Positions 1 through 6,224 are shown, numbered from the stretch's first letter. The stretch is DNA of 7,568 nt from Euryarchaeota archaeon UBA54 (GCA_002495735.1 DAGM01000003.1:1-7568); one strand, 5' to 3'. Numbers and translations are program-made. The notes: generated from the letters alone by a model not told the origin.

Positions 1-456
1 GGCGATGCCAGCGGGCTGCTGCCATGTACTCCCTCCGGTGTGCTGATGATGCTCGAGGAGAACGGTACCGGACTCAGCGGTGCGAAAGCGGTTGTGCTCG
101 GGCGCTCAAGGATAGTGGGTATGCCAATGGCACTGATGCTGGCCCAGCGAGGAGTGGATGCAACGGTGACCATTGCACATTCGCGGACCGAGGATGTAGC
201 GGCGCTGTGTCGCGGGGCTGACATCGTAGTGGCAGCAATCGGCAGGCCTCACACTGTGAAAGCTGATTGGATTAAGCCCGGCGCGTTCGTAGTCGATGTC
301 GGGATTTCGAGGGCAGATGACGGTGAACTCGCCGGTGATGTCGATCCTAGAGTCGGGGAAGTCGCTGGCTGGTTGACCCCGGTCCCTGGAGGAGTCGGGC
401 CCATGACCATAGCTATGCTGATGGCTAACACAGTGAGTGCAGCCGAGTCCCCCTAG
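1..456 (+). CDS. folD: FolD bifunctional methylenetetrahydrofolate dehydrogenase/cyclohydrolase, C-terminal part (5' end outside window)
   Basis: FolD oxidises 5,10-methylene-tetrahydrofolate with NADP and then hydrolyses the methenyl product to 10-formyl-tetrahydrofolate in the cytoplasm. The frame is open from base 1, so the 151 residues seen are roughly the C-terminal half of a protein usually near 285-300 residues; the N-terminal half with the catalytic Lys is missing. Family signatures visible in the fragment are PCTPSG (residues 8-13), the nucleotide-binding segment [12 protein letters not shown] (31-42), the strand [11 protein letters not shown] (73-83), and the C-terminal signature [11 protein letters not shown] (126-136). 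An internal ATG at base 40 is not the start, because the PCTPSG motif lies before it in the same frame. The stop codon TAG (454-456) overlaps the stop of the convergent DUF59 gene. No frameshift or missing motif is seen. Confidence 0.96.
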   Translation, partial: GDASGLLPCTPSGVLMMLEENGTGLSGAKAVVLGRSRIVGMPMALMLAQRGVDATVTIAHSRTEDVAALCRGADIVVAAIGRPHTVKADWIKPGAFVVDVGISRADDGELAGDVDPRVGEVAGWLTPVPGGVGPMTIAMLMANTVSAAESP

Positions 457-767
457 AACACGCCCAAATCGAATCTCGCGTCTTCAGTTGCGTGAATTCG
501 GGGATCCCAGGGCGGAGAGAATGTAAGATTCACGTGGACACTGTCCACTCCTTCAGTGGCTAGAGCTGAGCGATGTACTGCAGCCATAATCTCAGGTGCG
601 ACCGGACAGCCTGGGCTAGTCAAAGTCATGTCAATCTCTGCGTGTACTTCCTCACCTCTCTCCTCAATTCTGATGGCGTAGATTAACCCCAGCTCGGTGA
701 CTGAAATCTTCATCTCGGGGTCTTCTACCTCCCCTAGTGAGACAATAATATCGGACTCTTCTACCAT
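453..767 (-). CDS. DUF59/MIP18-family protein (SufT/PaaD-like Fe-S assembly factor)
   Basis: This 104-residue protein is a small MIP18 (DUF59) domain with almost nothing else. The N-terminal signature [15 protein letters not shown] (16-30) matches the family pattern of DPE followed by LGL-Y. It is followed by MTLTSPGCP (47-55) with the conserved Cys54, and LTFSPPWDP (81-89) near the C-terminus. Family members (SufT, PaaD, eukaryotic CIA2/MIP18) help mature Fe-S proteins, so a role in iron-sulfur assembly is inferred from family and from its place directly after sufS and sufE. The start ATG (765-767) lies 9 bases after the sufE stop. A GAGG Shine-Dalgarno overlaps that stop, which suggests translational coupling. 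The gene ends in the same CTAG as folD on the other strand. Whether to call it sufT is uncertain, because several DUF59 subfamilies exist. Confidence 0.9.
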   Translation of the reverse strand: MVEESDIIVSLGEVEDPEMKISVTELGLIYAIRIEERGEEVHAEIDMTLTSPGCPVAPEIMAAVHRSALATEGVDSVHVNLTFSPPWDPRIHATEDARFDLGVF

Positions 768-774
768 GGTGGTG

Positions 775-778
775 CCTC
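775..778 (-). promoter_or_regulatory. Shine-Dalgarno GAGG of the DUF59 gene, overlapping the sufE stop
   Basis: On the minus strand the junction reads TGA-GG followed by seven bases and ATG. The GAGG core shares two bases with the sufE stop codon TGA and sits at normal spacing before the DUF59 start. This fixes the start at 767 and suggests that ribosomes finishing sufE reinitiate on the DUF59 frame. Confidence 0.7.
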
Positions 779-1205
779 ATTGGAGCAGGACCGCCTCCTC
801 GCGGACTCTCTTGAACATATTCAGGAAGCCATTGGCCCTGCTCGGAGTGAGCGAGGAGCGGATACCCATCGCCTCGGCATAATCAGGCTCCATCTCAGCC
901 ACCTCAGAGGGATTCATGCCGTTAACGGCAATCGCCGTCACCGCCATCAGGCCTTGCACTATCTGGGCATCAGCGCCCCCTCTCAGGAGGAACCTTCCAC
1001 TTTCATCGACTGAACAAATGACGTGGGCTCTAGACTGGCAACCGTGGACTTGGTTGTCGTCGTTCCACTCTTCCTGGGGGAGCGGTGACGGATGCAATTT
1101 GGCATATCCGAACAAAAGCTCGTATCTCTCCATCGCGTCGAAGCAGGCGCGGAATTCCTCGACCACAGGGTCGAGGTGATCGGGCCACTTCCTACCCTCT
1201 GCCAT
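777..1205 (-). CDS. sufE: SufE-like sulfur acceptor / cysteine desulfuration protein
   Basis: SufE accepts the persulfide sulfur from the SufS cysteine desulfurase on a conserved Cys and stimulates the enzyme, passing sulfur on to the Fe-S scaffold. The 142 residues match the usual SufE length of about 138-145. Key motifs are QVHGCQSRAHV (52-62), which carries the sulfur-accepting Cys56, then GGADAQIVQGLMAV (76-89), and the C-terminal LTPSRANGFLNMF (119-131). The GADA segment stands where many members have GxSDA. The start ATG at 1205 has only a weak AGGA upstream. The gene lies 42 bases after sufS and 9 bases before the DUF59 gene on the same strand, so one transcript is likely. No truncation is seen. 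Confidence 0.95.
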   Translation of the reverse strand: MAEGRKWPDHLDPVVEEFRACFDAMERYELLFGYAKLHPSPLPQEEWNDDNQVHGCQSRAHVICSVDESGRFLLRGGADAQIVQGLMAVTAIAVNGMNPSEVAEMEPDYAEAMGIRSSLTPSRANGFLNMFKRVREEAVLLQ

Positions 1206-1247
1206 ACCGCTGCGTCCTAGAGGCCAGCCTTGAACATGACTAGGCGG

Positions 1248-2474
1248 TCAGGCGAATCTCTTCACCACTTGGCCGAGGTACTCTACGAAGGACTCCGCCT
1301 CTCCCATGGTATTGTAGATCCAGAACGAGGCACGGTTTGTCGAAGGTACTCCCAAGGCATCCATTAGGGGCTGGGCGCAGTGATGGCCAGACCTGACGGC
1401 GAAACCGCCCTCATCGAGAAGCAATGCAAGGTCCTGAGACTGGATGCTCTCGTGTAGGAAGGAGACGGCTCCGCTACTGTCTTCCCTCTGAGGGTGGCCG
1501 TATATCCTGATTCCGGGAATTTCTCTCATCCGGGCTGCAGTCCAAGAAGCGACATCGTTGATATGATTGTGGATCTCCCTCATGTCGAACTGGTCGAGCC
1601 ATTCCACGGCGGCACCCCATCCTATCGCCTCAGCAATCCGAGGAGTCCCGGTCTCGAACATGGCGTGGCCCTCTTGGAACGTTGAGCCCTCGGTGGTGAC
1701 TCGCTTAATCATCGAGCCACCGGTCATGAACGGACCCATCTCAGCCATCGCATCTCGCTTCACCAGTATGCACCCGATTCCTGTGGGCCCGGCCATTTTG
1801 TGAGCTGAGATGGCGACGAAATCGGCTCCGAGAGAGTCGAAGTTAATCCTCTCGTGTGGCGCACCCTGTGCGCAGTCGATTAGCACCCGCGCACCAACGG
1901 AGTGCGACATCTCTACGATGTCCTCTACGGGATTGCGTACCCCCAGAACATTGCTCGTGTGTACAACGCAGACCAGCGAGGCACCATCCAGAGCCACTTC
2001 GAAGGCATCCATGTCGAGAGTGAAGGACTCAGTGTCTATCGGCACGTACCTGACCTCAACGCCCTTGTCGATTGCCAACTGCTGCCACGGCACGATGTCA
2101 GCATGGTGCTCCATCTCGGTCAGAACGACGACGTCTCCCTCGCTGAGATTCTCTCGTGCCCAGCCATAGGCGACTAGGTTGATTGCCTCTGTGGCGCCGC
2201 TGGTGTAGATCATCTGATCGGGAGAGGTCCCGAAGTAGGAGGATATTCGCTCCCGGGCGCCCTCAAGAGCGGTGGTGGCCTCATCTGCAAGAGTGTGGTT
2301 GGCACGGTGGGCATTAGAGTTGTACTCCTCATAGTAACGGGACATGGCGTCGATGACGCATTGTGGTTTCTGCGAGGTCGCGGCGTTGTCGAAGTATACG
2401 AGTTTCTTACCGTTAGGCAGAGTGCGCCCCAGGATAGGGAAATCGCCCCGTATAGCCTCGATATCCAGAGCCAT
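1248..2474 (-). CDS. sufS: SufS/CsdA-type PLP-dependent cysteine desulfurase
   Basis: SufS removes sulfur from L-cysteine to give alanine and an enzyme-bound persulfide for Fe-S cluster assembly. The product is 408 residues, close to the 406 of E. coli SufS. Family features are YFDNAATSQKP (27-37), the SNAHRANH segment (53-60), TSGATEAIN (91-99), the PLP-stacking His in TEMEHHAD (119-126), LIDCAQGAPH (198-207), the Schiff-base Lys226 in SAHKMAGPTGIG, and the catalytic Cys366 in RSGHHCAQPL (361-370). The GHHCAQP context is typical of group II (SufS) desulfurases. The frame stays open 60 codons further upstream, but homology begins at MALDIEAIRGDFPIL and a strong GAGGA Shine-Dalgarno (2481-2485) lies six bases before the ATG at 2474. 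It is the first gene of the sufS-sufE-DUF59 cassette. No SufB, C or D is present in the window. Confidence 0.96.
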   Translation of the reverse strand: MALDIEAIRGDFPILGRTLPNGKKLVYFDNAATSQKPQCVIDAMSRYYEEYNSNAHRANHTLADEATTALEGARERISSYFGTSPDQMIYTSGATEAINLVAYGWARENLSEGDVVVLTEMEHHADIVPWQQLAIDKGVEVRYVPIDTESFTLDMDAFEVALDGASLVCVVHTSNVLGVRNPVEDIVEMSHSVGARVLIDCAQGAPHERINFDSLGADFVAISAHKMAGPTGIGCILVKRDAMAEMGPFMTGGSMIKRVTTEGSTFQEGHAMFETGTPRIAEAIGWGAAVEWLDQFDMREIHNHINDVASWTAARMREIPGIRIYGHPQREDSSGAVSFLHESIQSQDLALLLDEGGFAVRSGHHCAQPLMDALGVPSTNRASFWIYNTMGEAESFVEYLGQVVKRFA

Positions 2475-2480
2475 TGCTGT

Positions 2481-2485
2481 TCCTC
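2481..2485 (-). promoter_or_regulatory. Shine-Dalgarno GAGGA of sufS
   Basis: The minus strand reads GAGGA, six bases, then ATG at 2474. This strong site decides the sufS start in favour of the 408-residue product over the longer open frame. It also implies that the sufS mRNA carries a 5' untranslated leader, unlike the leaderless-looking genes elsewhere in the window. Confidence 0.75.
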
Positions 2486-2621
2486 GGTAATTTCGAACAG
2501 ACGGTCCAATATCAACTCGCGCCCGAACATTCCAGTGATTATGGCTGGGCTTCTGCTTGCCTTCTCCCATAGAAGAAGAAAAAATCCAGAAAACGACTGA
2601 ATCGCACATTGACAGGGGATG

Positions 2622-2628
2622 TTTATTG
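2622..2628 (+). promoter_or_regulatory. TATA-like element for the SLOG-fold gene (leaderless start)
   Basis: TTTATTG begins 31 bases before the ATG at 2653 in an otherwise GC-rich stretch, and no Shine-Dalgarno precedes that ATG. Archaeal TATA boxes lie about 26 bases before the transcription start, so transcription would begin at or very near the ATG. Confidence 0.45.
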
Positions 2629-2652
2629 TTCACAACCCCCCTCGACCGGTCC

Positions 2653-3102
2653 ATGGCAGGTCATGCTGGACAAGACACGGTCGAGCGGCTCGGGAGTCGC
2701 GATCTCAATCTAGATGGGGAAATTATTAATCTCGCTATCGTTGGATCGAGTAGGTTCTACGACTTCATGGCCTTCGAGATTGCCGTCGAATCTTGGGTCG
2801 ATGATAACGGCTACCCGGACATGATTATTGTTGGCGGTGCGAGCGGAGTTGACTACATGGCCGAGCGCTGGGCCGACAACAACTCGATTCCGATAGCTGT
2901 ATTCACTGAGGAGTGGAGTGACCCTAACAGGAGTCTGGTTGACAGAGGCAGGGGCGAGGCTGCTAACACCCTGACTGAAAAGATTCTGAGGGGGGCCTCG
3001 CACATCCTGGCGATGCCATCTCCGACTAGCAAGTGGACGAGAATAGTAATTGAACAGGCAGCTTCCAGAGGCATTCCCACGGATGTTCATGAAGTGGAAT
3101 GA
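2653..3102 (+). CDS. DUF2493/YspA-like SLOG-fold protein
   Basis: The 149-residue product shows the layout of the DUF2493 (YspA-type SLOG) family, a Rossmann-like fold thought to bind nucleotide-derived ligands. Visible parts are the first strand and Gly-rich turn LAIVGSSRFYD (27-37), the second signature VGGASGVDYMAERWA (60-74), a basic segment GRGEAANTLTEKIL (99-112) where relatives usually have a G-x-x-RN-x-x-M pattern, and LAMPSPTSKWTR (119-130) where relatives usually have S-K/R-G-T. The missing Arg-Asn pair and the Gly-to-Trp change mark it as divergent. The open frame extends 32 codons upstream to 2557, but that extension is low in family-like content. The ATG at 2653 sits behind a TATA-like element, so a leaderless start is preferred. 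The gene is divergent from sufS and convergent with tRNA-Glu. Its biological role is unknown. Confidence 0.8.
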   Translation: MAGHAGQDTVERLGSRDLNLDGEIINLAIVGSSRFYDFMAFEIAVESWVDDNGYPDMIIVGGASGVDYMAERWADNNSIPIAVFTEEWSDPNRSLVDRGRGEAANTLTEKILRGASHILAMPSPTSKWTRIVIEQAASRGIPTDVHEVE

Positions 3103-3103
3103 T

Positions 3104-3181
3104 TGGTGCTCCTGTCGGGATTCGAACCCGAGTCGCCGGGATGAAAACCCGGAATGATGGGCCGTGCTACACCACAGGAGC
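3104..3181 (-). tRNA. tRNA-Glu (anticodon UUC), CCA encoded
   Basis: The minus strand folds as a full cloverleaf. The acceptor stem GCTCCTG pairs perfectly with CAGGAGC, the anticodon stem CCGGG pairs with CCCGG around the 7-base loop TTTTCAT, and the T arm TCGGG-TTCGAAT-CCCGA is intact. The anticodon TTC (bases 3143-3145 on the plus strand read GAA) decodes GAA and GAG glutamate codons. The D-arm region GGTGTAGCACGGCC with ATCAT is close to archaeal tRNA-Glu and unlike the bacterial form. The discriminator is A, and the following three bases are CCA, so the 3' end is encoded in the genome. The variable loop is short (4 bases) and no intron is present. It lies 38 bases after the lipoprotein stop on the same strand. 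Confidence 0.97.
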
Positions 3182-3208
3182 GACGAGGTGACGACAGACG
3201 CCCCCCCC

Positions 3209-3212
3209 ATAA
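3209..3212 (-). promoter_or_regulatory. Possible TATA-like element for tRNA-Glu
   Basis: TTAT, read on the minus strand within the context CGTTATGG, lies 28-31 bases before the first base of the tRNA and is the only AT-rich patch in the gap after the lipoprotein gene. It is followed by a run of eight G (plus-strand C, 3201-3208). Spacing suits a box A, but the match is weak, and co-transcription from the lipoprotein gene is equally possible. Confidence 0.3.
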
Positions 3213-3219
3213 CGATTCG

Positions 3220-6198
3220 TCAGGGAGGGTTGCCCGATCCTGCGGTGGTTATGGTCTGCGATTCGGGCGTGCCGTCCTGGTCGGAATCTATGGTGATGAC
3301 CGTGACGGTGAGGCCTTGGGAGGTGCCGGCGACGTAGTCAATCTGGAATCCGACCCAAGTGCTGTTGGTGCGGTAAGCATGACCCTGGGGATTGATGTTC
3401 CACTCGAACACGGAGTGTGAGAGATAGCCCTCCTGCAGTACCTCGATGCTACCGGTGGAAGAGAGCGAGAGGTTTCTCGCGTGCCAGATGTTGTTATTGA
3501 CAGCGGAAGTCACGTTGCCGTCAGCGTTGTCGTCCCTCTGCCCCATGTAGTGACGGTGGAACACCCTACGGTTGAGGAAGTCGTCGTCGTTGGTATCAGT
3601 TGCCTGCCAGGTCCGACTCAGATAGTGGTAGGTATCAGGACTGCCGTCTGAGTTGTTGTCCCACGCTGTCAAGGTGGCCACTCTGATACGGATGGTATGC
3701 GGCTGCTGCCATGAGTTGCGCCATAGCTCCATCGAGCGCGTCTCCTCGGAGATATACGTCCATCCGTGGGCGTGCTCATCGAGGTACAACGTCTCCCTAA
3801 CCCGTCTGAAGACATGCTCCTCAGAGCCATCCTCATTGGGGTCCCACCATGTCAGGGTAGCAGTGTATGACTCGCGCTGCTCTAGGTAGTGGTCGGAGTC
3901 CCAGTCGGTCGCATTGGACATGTGTATGATCCTCTGCTTCCACTCAAGCGTCCCATCCGCATCGTCGTCGACCATGCGAGTCAGTGCGAACCGGTGGATG
4001 TGGTGCTCCACCATCCCCCAGTCCCAGTGCTGGTGCCAGCCTCGCATGCGGGCGGTGTAGTCGAGGTCGCCGTCGTGGTCGGTGTCGACCTTGAGGACCC
4101 CCGCTCGCCATGTCCACTGCAATTCGATGACGCCGTTGGAGTCGTTGTCGAACTGAGCGGTGTTCTGCTGAAGCGCGCGGACCACATCGACGTTGCCGTC
4201 GGAGTTGGTGTCCCTGACTACGACCGCTCGCAGGTTGTCACGATGGCGGTCGGCATTGCCGTCCTCGGTGGGGTCCCAGACCCATGAAGTGTGGTCGATT
4301 GCCATCCAGCGCTCGGGAGTGCCGTCATCGTTACCATCGATGCGATGGATGAGTCGAGAGTGCGAGAAGTAGGCGGTCAGGACCGAGCCGATGCCCTGAT
4401 CGACCATCCTCTGATCCCGGTTCAAGATAACCCTGCGCTCCAGATTACCATCTTGGTCGGCATCGGTCCGGGCATGAACGAACAGGTGTATGTTGACGTC
4501 CTCGTAGGTGCCATTGTCCCAAGTCCACACGGTCCTGGTCAGGACGTCGTGTCGCTCGGGTATGCCATCTGAATTCTGATCGACGAGGTCCATCCCTCTG
4601 AAGCGTGTGAAGAAGAGGTCATCTTGCCCGTCGCCGTCGCGGTCGTGCGAGCATTGGGTGTTGCGAACTAGGATGATACGCTCGGGACCCGGGACGCCGT
4701 CCGAGTCGAACCAGAACACGCCTACCGTCCTGTGGCAGAGGGTCTCTGCGACCCCGTCGTTATCCCAGTCCTCCCAGAAACTGTCGTTCCACCACGTGGC
4801 CGTTACTTGCGAGATGGAACGCGAGTAGGTCTGCTCTTGCATAGAGGAGTCATCGATTTCTCCCCATGCCTCGTCGAACACGGGTTCGACTATCTCAGTC
4901 CTCGCTGCGTTTTCGAGTGGGATTGGGGCGAGTTCGTCCTCCGAGGGGATCTCATCCTCGTTGACGACGCTGCTCTGAATCATCAGGGGGTCGCTCGGGA
5001 TGGTGTCGGCCTCCTCCTCGTCGCCAACCTCGTCGCGCACTGATTCCTCATCGGTGGTCACCCAGTCATCGACCTCTTGGTCGTCATCATAGTATCCATC
5101 CCCGTCTGAGTCGAAATCAGACTGCCAGTCATACTCAGAGTCGCTCTGGGCCTCGGTAACCTCGTCGACAGTACCATCGCCGTCAGGGTCGAGCCCCTGC
5201 TCGACTTCGTTTTCCAACTGCTCCTCAGCCTCACCCTCCAGCTCATCTTGGAGCTGCGCGGCCTCTAGATCGTCGGCGACTGAAACCACTTCGACGTGGA
5301 ACACGCGCTCAGTGGTAATTCCAGTGGGTCCTGTGGCAGTCACACGGACCACGTAGATTCCTTCTTCGGAGTACTGATGCGATTCATCGACCATAGCCGG
5401 GTCGGATGTGGAGTCGTCGCCCCAGTCGATCGAGACAGAGGTTGGTCCCATTGGATCCTCTGCTACAGTGGCGATGCTGAGTTCACCGGCCAGATTGAGG
5501 TGTATGCGCCCCTGAGGGGAGGGATTGGTTGAAACGGTGAGCAATGGGGCTTTCGCGTCGTCTATTCTTATCGATTCCTGCGCAGTGGCTAGGAAGCCCG
5601 AGGTGTCAGTGACCAATACACGGACCGAGTAGGTTCCCGGCTCACCCCAAATATGCTGACCAGAGAGGTCGCGCAGAGTGGCGCCATCCGAGAAGTCCAC
5701 CTCTACCACTAGATTGTCGCCATCAGGGTCGGTAGCGTCCACGGACCAAGCAATGGGAACTCCTGCAATGCCCTCGGAAGGAAGTTCAAGTGAGACAGTA
5801 GGCGCCCTGTTAGGCTCAATCAGTGTGAATATGACCGTTGACACAGTAGAGGCACCCATCGAATCAGTCAACTCTACCTCGATGGTGTGAGTCCCAACTG
5901 AGAGGAATCCTGCATCGTAGGCCAAGCTGTTGGATGTCTGGACGAGTACACCATCGAGGCGCCAGTTGGCGATGAAAGGGGCGGTTCCTTCCTCAATGAC
6001 AGCGTTTGCGATGATCAGATTGCTGGCCGAGGTCGGCGAGCCTTCGATAGTCACACTGGCAGTCACTACCGACGGCTCTGGCTGCTCAACAATCTCATCG
6101 GTGGCACCCAAGCATCCAGAACCCAGCATCAGGGCAACTAGGAAAAGACCAGTATGGATTCGGCGACGGTTGTTTCTTTCTCGGGAAGTCCTGTACAT
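3220..6198 (-). CDS. Large PKD-domain surface lipoprotein with C-terminal 21-residue Ca-loop repeats
   Basis: A predicted exported lipoprotein of 992 residues, counted from the ATG at 6198. A basic start with RRR (11-13) and hydrophobic TGLFLVALML lead to SGC, giving a lipobox-like Cys29. Three Ig/PKD-like domains follow at about 42-127, 131-213 and 217-305; the last two carry DATDPDGDN and SIDWGDDS plus Y/HxYxxxGxYxVxV-type strands. An Asp/Glu-rich linker (309-455) contains two isolated loops at 337 and 363. From 477 to the C-terminus about 25 tandem units, mostly exactly 21 residues, begin with D-x-D/N-x-D-G-x-x-E/D. No enzyme motif and no C-terminal membrane anchor is seen. The frame extends to a GTG at 6222, but a TTTAAG element abuts that GTG and lies 27-31 bases before the ATG, favouring a leaderless ATG start. 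The regulator gene ends 52 bases upstream. A surface structural, adhesive or ligand-binding role is inferred; the exact function is unknown. Confidence 0.9.
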   Translation of the reverse strand: MYRTSRERNNRRRIHTGLFLVALMLGSGCLGATDEIVEQPEPSVVTASVTIEGSPTSASNLIIANAVIEEGTAPFIANWRLDGVLVQTSNSLAYDAGFLSVGTHTIEVELTDSMGASTVSTVIFTLIEPNRAPTVSLELPSEGIAGVPIAWSVDATDPDGDNLVVEVDFSDGATLRDLSGQHIWGEPGTYSVRVLVTDTSGFLATAQESIRIDDAKAPLLTVSTNPSPQGRIHLNLAGELSIATVAEDPMGPTSVSIDWGDDSTSDPAMVDESHQYSEEGIYVVRVTATGPTGITTERVFHVEVVSVADDLEAAQLQDELEGEAEEQLENEVEQGLDPDGDGTVDEVTEAQSDSEYDWQSDFDSDGDGYYDDDQEVDDWVTTDEESVRDEVGDEEEADTIPSDPLMIQSSVVNEDEIPSEDELAPIPLENAARTEIVEPVFDEAWGEIDDSSMQEQTYSRSISQVTATWWNDSFWEDWDNDGVAETLCHRTVGVFWFDSDGVPGPERIILVRNTQCSHDRDGDGQDDLFFTRFRGMDLVDQNSDGIPERHDVLTRTVWTWDNGTYEDVNIHLFVHARTDADQDGNLERRVILNRDQRMVDQGIGSVLTAYFSHSRLIHRIDGNDDGTPERWMAIDHTSWVWDPTEDGNADRHRDNLRAVVVRDTNSDGNVDVVRALQQNTAQFDNDSNGVIELQWTWRAGVLKVDTDHDGDLDYTARMRGWHQHWDWGMVEHHIHRFALTRMVDDDADGTLEWKQRIIHMSNATDWDSDHYLEQRESYTATLTWWDPNEDGSEEHVFRRVRETLYLDEHAHGWTYISEETRSMELWRNSWQQPHTIRIRVATLTAWDNNSDGSPDTYHYLSRTWQATDTNDDDFLNRRVFHRHYMGQRDDNADGNVTSAVNNNIWHARNLSLSSTGSIEVLQEGYLSHSVFEWNINPQGHAYRTNSTWVGFQIDYVAGTSQGLTVTVITIDSDQDGTPESQTITTAGSGNPP
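3223..4770 (-). repeat. Protein-level tandem array, about 25 units with a 21-residue (63-base) period
   Basis: Residues 477-992 of the lipoprotein. Recognisable Asp loops start at residues 477, 498, 519, 540, 579, 621, 642, 663, 684, 705, 744, 765, 786, 847, 868, 889 and 971. Eleven neighbouring intervals are exactly 21, and 579 to 621 is 42. Degenerate units without a proper loop fill the gaps at 561, 600, 726, 807, 828, 911, 934 and 954. Thirteen loops keep D, D/N, D at positions 1, 3, 5 and G at 6; position 9 is usually E or D, often followed by R. Positions 11-20 alternate polar and hydrophobic residues, as in a beta strand or hairpin. The DNA copies are diverged, so this is an old array. 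It is not a recent amplification. Confidence 0.88.
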
Positions 6199-6224
6199 CA
6201 ACCAGAGGGCGCCTCTTTTCACCT

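Larger units (their letters stand above)
2475..2652. other. Divergent intergenic region between sufS and the SLOG-fold gene
   Basis: This 178-base region must hold the promoters for both divergent genes. It contains an AT-rich patch TTTATTG (2622-2628) suited to drive the plus-strand gene. A purine-rich stretch at 2571-2595 reads as an oligo-T tract on the minus strand, including a run of six T. No single TATA box for sufS stands out; weak AT-rich candidates are CATAATCA (2535-2542) and GATATTGG (about 2509-2516), both read on the minus strand. The oligo-T tract could instead terminate minus-strand read-through from the tRNA side. No RNA gene or coding potential with family support was found here. 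Confidence 0.5.

Noticed and set aside
2210..2530. Minus-strand open frame of 106 codons
   Set aside because: It overlaps the start of sufS in another frame, and its sequence is low-complexity Pro/Thr/Ser-rich with no recognisable domain.
2557..2652. A 32-residue upstream extension of the SLOG-fold gene
   Set aside because: It would cover the TATA-like patch, and its residues do not match the family; the ATG at 2653 fits a leaderless start.
2475..2654. A 60-codon N-terminal extension of the sufS open frame
   Set aside because: It has no family-like content, and a strong Shine-Dalgarno precedes the ATG at 2474, which gives the normal SufS length.
3201..3208. Run of eight C as a possible frameshift or regulatory site
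   Set aside because: It lies between the lipoprotein stop and the tRNA, outside any gene, and nothing nearby supports a function; it may also be a sequencing-prone spot.
2710..3210. Minus-strand open frame of 166 codons covering the SLOG gene and the tRNA
   Set aside because: It reads through the tRNA and is antisense to a gene with clear family motifs.
3154..3420. Plus-strand open frame beginning inside the tRNA
   Set aside because: It runs antisense through tRNA-Glu and the end of the lipoprotein gene, with no domain and no start signal.
3889..4287. Plus-strand open frame of 132 codons rich in Val and Asp
   Set aside because: It is the antisense reading of the Asp-rich repeats; GAC codons read backwards give GTC (Val).
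3223..4770. CRISPR-like or satellite DNA because of the 63-base spacing
   Set aside because: The copies are diverged at the DNA level, the period is a multiple of three, and the conservation is in Asp/Gly codons; it is a coding repeat.
6199..6222. GTG at 6222 as the lipoprotein start
   Set aside because: It abuts the TTTAAG element and has no Shine-Dalgarno; the ATG eight codons later gives a complete signal peptide. The longer form cannot be excluded.
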